From: Cylicocyclus nassatus
Taxonomy: Eukaryota; Nematoda; Chromadorea; Rhabditida; Strongylidae
Length of the DNA stretch: 64,000 nt
Reading direction: 5' to 3'
NCBI GenBank assembly: GCA_958299035.1
Contig: CATQJL010000112.1
Location: 86,942,636-87,006,635 of the forward strand
Each line of letters starts with the position of its first letter. Within the stretch, counting starts at the first letter, position 1. Both the position numbers and the translations under genes were made by a program. The notes below the pieces were generated by a model that was not told where the DNA came from, made no database searches, and saw only the letters and a program-made list of their open reading frames with translations. Below, one piece after another: positions 31,433 to 42,049 of this stretch.

Positions 31433-33276
31433 TAATTCGATAATTTTTCATCGAATGAATGAATATCGAATAAATTCGAAAAGAAAAAATTTCGATTAAA
31501 CGAATATCGAATAAATTCGGAAAATCAAAAATATCGAATGAATGAATTTCGAATAAATTCGGAAAATTAAAATTATCGAATGAATGAATTTCGAATAAAT
31601 TCGGAAAATCAAAAATATCGAATGAATGAATATCGAATATATTCGAACATTGAAAGTCGAATTTCGATTAAATATTCGAATGATTTATCGAATAACTAGA
31701 GCAACCATATCTCAAACTTGCCGACATATCTGGCTAAAGCCGATCCAATCATAATCAGCCCCCTAGTATCCCCTATACCAACTCCTAGCTCAAAATTTTC
31801 CAAAAATTGCTGATTTCAATAAAATAGATTTCGGTTTTAATCAGCACCCTCACTACCCCCCCCCCCCTATACCAACTCCCGACCCCGTAGCTCAAGATCT
31901 TCCAAAAATCGATAAAATCGATAAAGTAAATTTTTATCCATAATCAGCACCCTCACTTACGCCCTTGTACCAACTCCCAATCCCGTAGCTCAAGATTTTC
32001 CAAAATCGATAAAATCGATAAAGTAAATTTTTATCCATAATCAGTACCCTCACTTACCTCCTTGTACCAACTCCCAACCCCGTAGCTCAAGATTTTCGCT
32101 GTTCGGATTCATAGCGCTAGGTGTGCGATCTTTTGAAGCAATAAGTTGGCCAGTTGGTTGTATGTACTTAAATTCCACAAATGCTACCATACATTGCCTG
32201 TTCACCGGAGACTTTCGTCTTGTGTGGTATAAGCTAGTCGTGGACGAAGGCATGTGGTTTCCTCCGCGAAGCGAGCACGAATGCCCCTATAACCCCGGGC
32301 GTACTGCAGGCATTTCAGTGGCGACGTTTTATGATACTCAAATTGTCCAAAACCTATTCTGAAAGTATAGAATGCAGGGCATTTATCTTTTTAGTATATT
32401 GTACACGTTAAACATTGTGGTAAGCTGCCATTACATCTGAAGACATCTCGTTACTGGCAAATCGCATACGGCGATCTAAACCGTCTAATCCTGCACTACA
32501 ACTGCGATGTCCTTTACTCAGTATACAGCAATTCGCAAAAAACTCCAAGGTAACGAATATGCAGTTTTGCAATAATTTATGCGAGCAAGAGTGCTCACTA
32601 GTGTGGGCTTTGCGTACCGCAAGCATGAGCAATGCAAAGAAAGAAGAACAGCCATTTCAATTCAGTATGAACTCAGAACATGAGCTTGAATTTGATAATT
32701 TGATCTTCTTTGCTGATTTGGTGCCAATAGCAGTGCGAACAATCTCATTGATCGAAAAAACATCAATTAAAATCCCATATGGATCCACATATTACTGTCG
32801 CAAGCAGTCGGAAGAATGCGACTCTCCAAGTAATTTAGAGGTATACCGGTTGCAAAAGATGCATTACCGAGTTTTGCGAAAAAAAGCGGACGAAGTGAGC
32901 TTGATACTCAGCAGTTGGCCCTGCAACAAAGTCGAATAATCTGAATACGGAGTACATTTGAATACGAATTCGAATAAACATTCGAATAAAACATTCGAAT
33001 AAAATCTATTCGAAACCCCGTTTTTTGATTATTCGAGTTTGCGAATAATATTCGAAACCTCGTTTTTTGATTATTCGAGTTTTCGAATTTTATTCGAAAC
33101 CCTGTTTTTTGATTATTCGAGTTTCGAATTTTAATCGAAACCCCGTTTTCTCAATTATTCGAGTTTCGAATATTATTCGAAAATGGAAGAACTCCGAATA
33201 TCGAATTTCGAATACGAATATATTCGAGTGTTTTATTCGAATGATCGAATTTCTATTCGATTCGGACCCAAGTATA
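31433..33276 (+). mobile_element. TATACTTGGGT element, full-length copy with subterminal TTCGAAT arrays
   Basis: TIRs TATACTTGGGT and ACCCAAGTATA, flanked by the perfect 8-bp duplication CTCCGCAT at 31425-31432 and 33277-33284. The left 250 bp and right 340 bp are arrays of short units built on TTCGAATAAATTCG or TTCGAATATTATTCG. Next to the left array is a second tandem repeat (31760-32100). The centre holds two open frames: 32123-32362 (Cys- and Trp-rich with N-glycosylation sites, GTG-initiated as read) and 32559-32939 (126 codons). Neither is a recognised transposase. The duplication length allows hAT, P or Merlin-like; the TIR does not fit the usual hAT consensus. Confidence 0.87.
31760..32100 (+). 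repeat. Minisatellite of about 90 bp inside the TATACTTGGGT element
   Basis: About 3.5 units, each with ACCAACTCCC, CCGTAGCTCAAGATTTTCC, ATCGATAAAATCGATAAAG and ATAATCAGCACCCTCACT. The copy at 53817-55124 has fewer units in the opposite orientation (about 54530-54830). Confidence 0.85.
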
Positions 33277-34241
33277 CTCCGCATCCGTATCGAGAAAGAA
33301 GTTCACAAGGCACACGTTGTCGCAAGCTGTTTACCGCGGTACTGCAATGATGCATGCAGTCGCTCGATTGAGGGACGAAGGGGATTTGCGTGGGTGGAAG
33401 GTGCCTTTCGAATCTCCGTTTCGCAAACGATATCATCTTATTCTGAAGTTTTAAGCGAATGAAGAGATGTTGAACGACTTGAACGAAAGCGGGAGAAGGA
33501 TTGGGGGGTCAGAATAAATTGAAAGAAGACGCAGTTCATGAGAAACACCTGGTGCAGTGAAGGTCAGGTAATCTTGGATGGAACACCGATAGAGGAAACT
33601 TCATCTTAAGGACGCGCCCATCAATATGAACAACGAAGTGAGAAATAAACTTAGGCGGAGACAGAGACCAGCTTAGGCAGCATTTGGTCCGAAAGAGGCT
33701 GCAGACAACCGTGCAAATTGGGTATTGCGTGCTGATCTTTTCAGTGCGATAGTTCTCCCGGCCCTGTGTTACGCAGCCGAAACCTGGGCTAGCACCTCAG
33801 GAACCGTGAAGGCACTGCAAACAGCACGCAGAGCACTTGAAAGAAAATTTATGAAGATAACCAAGGCGGTTAATATCGACTTGAAAGTCGGAGCTTCGAT
33901 CACAGTCAACTATCGCGTCTAGAAGATCCAGCAGAGTAGGTGTTGAAGAAAAAGTATAGATGGCTCATATATTGAGAAGAGAAGACGACTTATGAACAAA
34001 AAGAACCTTAGAATGGATTCTAAGATCCTCGAAACATCCATGTGGAAGACTAGAAGGGATGGTATGACGAATTTGTTGCCAGTGTAAAGTCGTGCCTGCG
34101 GCGAAGTTTAATTCAGCATCATCCAGCAGCGATCGCAACCGCATACCAAGACGATCATGGATGACGATTGCACGAAATCGAACGAATAGTCAAAAATTGG
34201 GGCAGGCACGACGTATGAAGACGGGCCATCTAGGTAATCTA

Positions 34242-34688
34242 ACAAGAGAAGCTTGTTTTGTCGAGGCCTTTTTCATAAGATGTGTACCATATTAAAGGGC
34301 ATAAGCTGATTCCAAATTGCCTATCTGCAGAACGTTTATGCACGAGGAGTCACGAGCGTTTTTAGAGCCAAAAATTGAATGTGCATTTGGTATGAAATGA
34401 AGTGCTAAAATCTTATCAGCCCTCAATTGGTGCAACCAACTGTGATACATTTTTAATCTGCAGTATATTTGAACAAAGTGCTGCTCCATTGAAAAGCTAG
34501 AAAAAGTATTACATCTGTTTTTTTGTTCTACTTGCACATTCAGTCTTTTGCTCAAATAAGCGCCCATAATTCCTCGTTCATAAACTTTCTGCAGATAAGG
34601 AAGACAGATTGGAATTAGCATTTTATGCTCTTCAGTAAGGTATACACCCATCTAAAAAGGTCACTTTGACTAAAAATGCATTCCTTGT
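34242..34688. mobile_element. Foldback MITE (ACAAGRAATGCTTGTTT ends), copy 1
   Basis: Left end ACAAGAGAAGCTTGTTTTGTCG and right end complementary (AATGCATTCCTTGT). Arms include GATTCCAAATTGCC and CTGCAGAACGTTTATG with their complements. A second, better preserved copy is at 52868-53332. It sits directly after the RTE 3' end. Confidence 0.75.
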
Positions 34689-34845
34689 AAGTTATATCTT
34701 GAAATCCCCTCCATGTCTATCTACATTTAATTTCCACTCTATTCGAAGATTGGATTGGCGGCGTTCACCTCGCGAATGTCGCGCCTTTTAGCAGCCACAA
34801 TAATCATGTCTAAGAACCTTTGAGACCGTTTGGTCCTCCATATTT

Positions 34846-37800
34846 ATTTATTTATTTATTTATTAATGCACGAGTGCGCCAACAATTCAAATTGGAGATG
34901 AATCAATGAGTAAACACAAACGTTAAAAAGAAAGCGTACTAGATGATGAAAGATTCGATCAACAGTTAACCAATCTAAGCCAGTTGGACACTACCTTACT
35001 TCCATAACATAATGAGATCTAGCAAAAAATCAACCACCACATAATGGCTTACTATGTTTGTGAGCCAGCCATTCTGCGTCATCTACTATGATTGAAGTTT
35101 ACCAACGATGTATAGATATAATGAGCAATGACTGAGGTGGGACCAAGACCATAAGCACCTCAGAGGCAACTTCGCATCTATCTCTGTATCACTGTATCTT
35201 TTCCTTAACTGCCGTACCTCAACATAAAGGGTGGGCCCTAGGCGAATGGGCTAACCATGCGTGCCTGGTTACATCATCAAACACCCTTATCCACAAAGTT
35301 GGTTAGGTAGGAGGATTCCAAGTAAACTATTGTAAGAATCAGTAGTAGTCAACTTTCTGCTATAATTGTAATAATCACTGAAGTTAGGTAGAATCCCTCT
35401 GGACTTGAAGGCGTATTGTACTAGGGGGACTATCGTATACTTTCAATATTACCTAATGAAATTAGAACTCAGAAAAAAATCATAATAGAATTGTACGTCG
35501 ATAGACTATAATTCTGCTGCCGGAAGACATGGGTAAGCCAACAAGCCGCGCAGTCCAGCTGAAAAAAAGATGAACAGATACTATCGAGATAGATTTAAAA
35601 TTGATGCAAATCAACTTTCCTTAGCTTTCTTCTGAACCGGAACTATCTGCTGAGCTGAGCACATTTGGGGAGAGACGCTGTAGGAACCTCGCGCCACGGT
35701 AGAACAAGGTATTGAAGACCAACAAGAACTTCTTCCGTCTAATTCGGGCTTAGTGAATATTAAATGACTGAGAACGTTGACTGCTAGGCATGAATACCCA
35801 ATACTTACTCGCTCGTAATCTGCTTTCTTTCCGAAGTACCCGGAAGCAAAAAAACATATCTGATAGCTTTCTACGATATTCTAGGCTCCTCATCCTGAGG
35901 GTGTTGAGTCGTTCAGTGTAGCAAGGCATATTTCTGTTATGGTTAGGCCAACATCTTAGGTACAGCAAGCGTGTAAAGGTTTGCTGGACCTTTTCTATAC
36001 GCCTGATGTCCTTCTTGAGATATGGACTCCATATCTCCGAACAGTATTCGAGATGTGGCGAAACATAAGCATTATATAATCGTTTGCAAATCTCAGGATT
36101 TTTTGAGTGTATTGATCTAAAGAAACATATAAAACACGGTATGCCTTCATGATTATGTTGCTTATATGCTGTGAAAATCTGAGAGAGGGTTCAATCAATA
36201 CTCCCAAGTCCTTAGATGACATACACTCATTCAGGGTGACACCATCTATCTCATACTTAGCTCCTTCCTCCCCTCCGATTCGCATAACAGAACATTTATC
36301 AAGATTAATGGGAAGATCCCACATTTTTGACCAATCCAGCATTCATTTAATGGACATTTCAAGCGCTTGGCGAACTTCATCATAATTGGAAAGGTCATAA
36401 ATTCCATAGATTTTGATGTCGTCAGCGAACATCTTGACCTTGATGCAAGGTGCTGTTTTCAGCATACATTCGATAGTCTAGAGAGAGGGCGTCAAAAGTG
36501 AAGGTTGTTCTAACATCGGCCCTCATAAAAAAGTGAAGGTTGTTTAAGAAGATCAGAGGAGAAAAGAATACGTAAAACGAATATAAAAAGCAAAAGAAAC
36601 TGCTCAAAACCGGACAAAAACGCTGCAATGAGGCTTGCAATCTTTCATTTGGCGGCTTTTCAAAGTGCAAGTTTTCGCTTCAGGACCAGCAATTCGCAAC
36701 ACGGGGTTTTGATTTTTGATGCGTCCTTTGAATTTTTACCCCCTCATTGACGTTCCTGTTTCCTGGGATGTTGTCTGGATTGTTGCGCTTATTGTTCTGA
36801 GCAACAATCGCCCAAGCTGGAAAAAAATCGATGCGAAAGCACTGAAACAGAACAAGGTAAAGAAAAACGCAATTTTTACAATTTTCGCAAAAAATTTCAC
36901 CATAGTCGAAGAGGTAAGAGCTGGGTGGTTGTCTGCATTATGAATAGAAGCAAGATCTATAGAATGCACGAAAAAACCGCATGAAAAGAGTCAAACTGGG
37001 AGAAAAACAAGAGATTTTCGAAATCAAGCTTTTTGCCGGATTTCTCGACCAAATCGAAAAATGTGGTTTTGGAACGTTGTCAGCGTAAAAATAGAGATCA
37101 AGAGCTTCAAAATGATATATAGCTTGCTAAAAGTGGGTTCGAAACAGCGAAGAAAACGGTACCAGAGCCAAATGCCCCGCGCCCCGCGTTTGGGGTAGCG
37201 AGTTAGTGCGCAGCGCGCGGAGACGCAGACGAGCAGCGGAGACAGACCAGAGCCGACGGGGCATTTGGCTCTGGTCTTAGATCTCCGTGGGGTCTCGACG
37301 AAACCCCGCAACATTATATACCATTCTGATCGCCATGACACGACAAGGAGAACTGACAACGTCCCAAGCTTTGAAAGTCACGCATTGATGAGATAGACCA
37401 GCGTTTTTGTGCGCGACTCTCTGCGCAAGATTTAAGCGCAGTTTCTCGTTCTTATTTAACTCCAATAGCTTTTCTAAACTTCCGAAACTCGATTTTGTTC
37501 AAACGAGAGATTAACTAAGAAATTTTGTTCTAAATTCTGGCGAAAATCCCATAACCTTTTTTAAGCTAAAAAAGGCCATAAAAACGCAAATTCTCGGTTT
37601 CGCTGAGATAAGTCAAAGATATTATTCCCCATATTTGCTTCATTAACATTCGTTCCGATATAACCACGATAATAACATCCAGGGCAAGGCCCCGGATGAC
37701 TTCTGCTTTTTCCAGGTGAAGGTAGTGTCTCCTCATAGCCTTCAAAATGAAGGTTACCAGAGTACGTGGCTCTATGTATCGAGGGTATGGTTTTCAGTAA

Positions 37801-38713
37801 GGAGGGTAAATCCATGGTGTAAATTGAAAAAAGTAGTGGTGAAAGTGCACCCCCTCCACTCTGACAAGAGTGTTTCTCAGAGTGGGTATGACCAACTTTT
37901 ACCGTCATGCTCCTGTCACTTAAGTAAGATTCAAACCAAGCGAGAAGATTGCCGGATATGCCCAGGCTACTTAACTTCATAACAAGTTTCCGATGACATA
38001 CCCTATCAAAAGCTTTCGAGAGATCGACAAAAATAATATCTACTGCTTGATTATTGTTTAGAGCAAATGTCCAGTCGAACATGCTGTCGGCTAAGTTACT
38101 CACTGTGCTCGCACCTTGTGGAAAACCATGCTGCTCTTCAGGTATAATACCTAATTTATTTAGCCAAGAGGTAGATATATCCCTTGAGATCTTTTCCATA
38201 ACCTTGACAGAGGGAGGTGTATGCTAATCGGACGGAATTCCGAGACTAGCCTTGCATTAGATGTCTTTGGAATTGCTGTAATTATTGCTTCTTTCCATAT
38301 CTTGGGCACTTCAGCAGAAGACAAACAAATGTTGAAGATATGTGCCAAAGGTTTGCTAAGCGAGTCCGCACATTCTTTGTAGATAATCTGGGGGATACCA
38401 TCATGAGGTTCTGATATTGAAGGCTTCAATCTCTTCAAAACACTTCGAATATCAGAAGGCGAGAAGTAAACATTATCAAGCCGTCGACTGGTTGACAGTT
38501 GGTCAATACTATCATCATTTGAAAAGCTACTGTCATTTAGAGTAAAAACACTGGCAAAATACTCGGCTAAGGCCTTAGCTCTATCGACATCAGAACTGTA
38601 GGTAATGCCAGTCGAATTCATGAGTACTGGCAACCGGGAACATCCTTTTAATTTTCTATTAATAAATTGATATAGGAGTTTCGATGAGGCTCTAGAGGCA
38701 ATAATATACCTAT
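34846..38713 (-). mobile_element. CR1-type LINE, 5'-truncated, split by a DNA element
   Basis: Minus strand. Starts within the region before the RT (FINRKLKGCSRLPVL near 38650). It has EYFASVFTLNDSSF, HDGIPQIIYKECADSL, then the RT with VDIIFVDLSKAFDRVCHRK (about 38020) and ALSPLLFSIYTMDLPS (about 37830), and after the insertion VKMFADDIKIYG (about 36430). C-terminal parts reach about 35750. The 3' end is a (TTTA)n run at 34846-34865 (TAAA on the element strand). FADD is intact but frameshifts occur (a break near 38210 and stops near 36340). The element between 36463 and 37789 is a later insertion. Confidence 0.87.
36463..37789. mobile_element. CATACMYTCGATA element, copy 1, inside the LINE
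   Basis: Ends CATACATTCGATAGTC and TATCGAGGGTATG, flanked by the 8-bp duplication GTTTTCAG at 36455-36462 and 37790-37797. Removing it restores the LINE frame LLKTAPCIKVKMFADD. The 1327-bp interior holds a GC-rich inverted repeat near 37155-37280 and no recognised transposase. Copy 2 is at 56425-57748 in opposite orientation. Confidence 0.87.
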
Positions 38714-38937
38714 TTTAACACATCTATCACTTATGCTTCATAGCGACAGGATCATGTCTCGATTATGCTTTCTAGTTTCTCGTTTTTTTGAACTCTACTC
38801 AACCGTTGTCTTGGCACGAGATTGCTTGAATATCAATTCGCGGTTGGTGCCGTTTCAACGTTTTACTGTTTCGCTGTTTTGCGAGGAGAGGCAAAGGAAC
38901 TGAGGGGTGATCGAGAACCGTCCTTAACTCAGACAAT

Positions 38938-39240
38938 CGCCGGGGGCAGGCGGGCACCGGAAAATAGATTGCTGATCTCTCGCACCCCGCTCGCGGATTT
39001 TTTGGAAAGCAATCAGGACTTTTCGGAAGACCGCTTGCTGAGTTCTCGATTCCTCAGAGATTCAGTAATATATCTGCAAAAGATAAGAGCGAAAAAAATT
39101 CAACAGGCAGTCTCTCAAAAATCCTTCAGCGAGCGGTCTTCCGAAAAGTCCTGATTGCTTTCCAAAAAATCTGCGAGCGGGGTGCGAGCAATCAGCAATC
39201 TATTTTTCCGGTGCCCGCCTGCCCCCAGCGATTGTCTGAG
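38938..39240. mobile_element. CTCAGAYAATCGCC MITE, copy 2
   Basis: 303 bp, near-palindromic, TIR as in copy 1; flanked by TAA on both sides. Confidence 0.88.
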
Positions 39241-39480
39241 TAATGCGTTAATTGGGAATAGCTTAAGCAATAGTAACCGGGATAGATAGTAAATGATGCT
39301 ACAAACAAATTTGCGACTACAACTTATAGGTTTAGAGCTCTTGAAATCATCGGATCATCAAGAACCTTTGCTCTCCGAAGTCGTAGGAAATGCTGAGGAG
39401 TAATGCGGTATTGGCGGGTGATGGTCCTCCGGTGCTCGCGATAGGTGGGGTTGAATTCTTGAACGTAGCATAAGAATATA

Positions 39481-40351
39481 TTAGGTTGTCCCGAAAGTTT
39501 TGTCCGTTTCGCACACTGAAACTCACAAAACACAAATTCATGAACGACTTAGGTATCTTTGATTCAGATTTTCATTCTCTTTCTTACAGCTGTACTTGCT
39601 CTCTGATCTATCCTGTCTTTGCAATGTTATCGCCATGGTTTTTGAGCAGCTCAGCAGTAACGCCTTAAATTTTTCCTGAATTTTAAAATTTTTTGCTGAT
39701 ATTTTCAAAGAGCGCTAGTAACAGTTATGTAGAGAGAACCTTTGGCTACATTGTATTTGTTCTAGATTACATGAGCCGCGTTTATCAAGTCCGTTATATT
39801 TATCTATCAAAAAAAACCGCGGCTTTTTGATTACATTTAAGAGGTAAAAGCACCAAAAATTCCAAAATGCTGCCTTTTCAAAGCGAATAAAACTTGGTTA
39901 TATTGCATAAATAATGTTTGGTAAAAATCATCTTTCAATTCGCAGAAACTCCAAAAACTTTCGTGTATTTTCTGCTGTTGCGTGTTTCATGAATTTGCCA
40001 AAAATCGAGACCTCCAAAAATAATTTTTTGAAGCCTTTAGCAGCAGATTAGGAGAATCTAAAAATATATCCTTGTAGTCCAAGAACTGCTCTATTTGATG
40101 CATGCTAGATCCTTCCCGAAACTTTGGAATGAAATTTATAAAAATTAGCCTAACATTGAGCAGGTAAAATTGGTGGCTGGAGAATTTTGGCAATTATCAA
40201 AAACGGCATGCAAGATTTTGGTACGAAAATGTATCCATAAAAAAGAGAAAGAAAAGCTGCATCGAATGCATGTTCAAACTCATTCGGGTTCTTATTGTGC
40301 ATGGTCTTATAGTAGTCTGAAAAAACCGACAAAACTTTTAAGACAACCTAA
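39481..40351. mobile_element. Mariner-type MITE, uninterrupted reference copy
   Basis: Left TTAGGTTGTCCCGAAAG, right ...CTTTTAAGACAACCTAA, flanked by TA at 39479-39480 and 40352-40353. It has no transposase frame. Its interior is the template that shows the nesting at 1886-3956. Confidence 0.85.
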
Positions 40352-40353
40352 TA

Positions 40354-42040
40354 CTTCATTAATCCCTTTTGCACTTGTTTCGCTCATTTTTTTATCAGTC
40401 AATAAGTTTTTTTAAGGCTCAAAAGTGACGGCAGTCACCGTGTACTAGTGCAGGAAGTGCTCGAAGTGCAGGTAAGGGGAGAACAGGCTTCCATTATCCT
40501 ACGTATGACTGCATGTCGCCGAAAGGGGCGGTTCCACGCCGACATTTGCGACAGACCACGCTGTTATGTGTGGTCTAGATGTCAGATATCACAGAAACTA
40601 GAGATTTGTAATAGCTGCCTGCGCGGGGTGAGGCCTTTCGGCGACATGCATTCCCCTACTATTCGGAGCGTCTTGGAAAAGCAGCGTGAAAAGCTGTGCA
40701 TCTTTATTCTAGCCATCGTTGCAGAATCGAACATCGAAAAAGACCCTGAAAAGTTGTGTTGCAACGCGAGGGAGAGATGAACAAGCAGTCTATACCAGCA
40801 CCCCGAGAGCCACTTTTGATGCAGTTTTTTGCCTCATAATCAAATTAGGCAGTGTCGAATGACCCAGTAGCCTGATAGCGTGGTCCCCAATATATCTGTG
40901 AAAGTCAGTCTACACGAATCTTGTGGAACTATTACTATAGCAAAGAGAGCATCACAGGCTTTTAATAGTTCAGACTTTTTGATTTTCTACTATAAAGGAT
41001 TGCTTGCAAACTTTTCTGCTATAGTTGCTACGAACAAGTTGCTAAGTCTCTGCTTACTTTAGATAAGAGGAACTATATCATGTATGCAGATTTCCTCGCT
41101 GGGAAAATTTAGATTTAGCTTTTAACAGTACCTAACGTATAAACATGCTGGATCTGGAGAAGCACCGAATTGTAAGCTGAAGCAATGGCAAACGACAATA
41201 GTGCAAATTAAGGGCGCTTTTATGTTTACTTTTGGTATTGGGATGAAGCAGTGTGATAGTTGCAGCACGTGAAGATGATCAAAATGTAAGCTGTAAGCTT
41301 CATTTCCTACTTTTACATGTTACTGGTCAGTTGAGCTTTACCAAAGCTGTTAAGATTGTACATGAAGCTTCATGGTTTTTGAATGAATCGGTCTGTCTCA
41401 ATCTGCATCAGACAAAATCGACTGACGCGCTTACGGCGCGCAAATCGTAAACTGCTGGCGTTACTGGCGCGCGTTTTCACGCCAAGTTTTTGCTTGATTC
41501 AGATTGGCACAAGATGTGCATTGCAGTGCATACCAAGTGGTTTTCAGAATCGCGATGATGCGCGTTACAAAGAAGAAAGATGCAAGTAAGTTCTTCTCTT
41601 TCACGTAAGAGCCTACCATACCCACATTTGGTGGTAACAAACGGTTTTCAAAATTTTCAAGAGCTGGACGTGAACTTTGTGGAGATGTTCATTCCGAGGC
41701 AACGAAAAAGACAGATTCTACGCTAGTATGTATCGCTTTTACTTTTATATCGCAGTATCTGTTCACCAGCTGTTCAGGGTAACGTATGCTTGCGAGGCGA
41801 AGATTATGCAGAAGTTTACAAAGATTTGCACTCAGGTGGTTCAACGCTATGCTTATTCGGGTAGGGTGAGGTTTAGGCTTTTGCAGCAGACCGCTTGCAG
41901 GTAGGAGAACGTGAATCATGCCCGGCACATGATCGAATCTGGAGTGAAACGGTAGGTTGAAAGACAGAAATTATGTTCGTCAACTCCAGGTTCTCTCTTC
42001 TCTGAAAATGAGCATCTTATGTCGCAATTTGTAAAAGAAA
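40354..42040. other. Spacer, no gene recognised
   Basis: A short inverted repeat (TGCATGTCGCCGAAAGG and its complement) frames about 40508-40650. Open frames around 41253-41589 have no recognised domain. A GC-rich patch rich in CGCGC lies near 41425-41480. Confidence 0.35.
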
Positions 42041-42049
42041 TAGATGTTC

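Larger units (their letters stand above)
29100..34235 (+). mobile_element. RTE-type non-LTR retrotransposon, nearly full length but inactivated
   Basis: Begins with a 5' region around 29160 (TGCCTCAACGTGGCGAGGGG) and an endonuclease starting RLCTYNARTLASG (about 29575) with VGNFNARIGQPQ (about 29985). It continues through the linker and PGPDGITANLLK (about 30890), YRLFTKMIMSRISRMLDEAH (about 31100) and NYEKAFDSVE (about 31275), then the C-terminus (LPALCYAAETWA near 33755) and RPSWMTIARNR-like end near 34160. Many frameshifts and stops. The metal-binding FADD is FAND at 33420-33431. It is split by an element at 31433-33276 and followed by a MITE at 34242. Confidence 0.88.

Noticed and set aside
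33067..33462. 131-codon frame with IIRVFEF-type repeats (also 53769-53984)
   Set aside because: Translation of TTCGAAT arrays; repeat, not gene.
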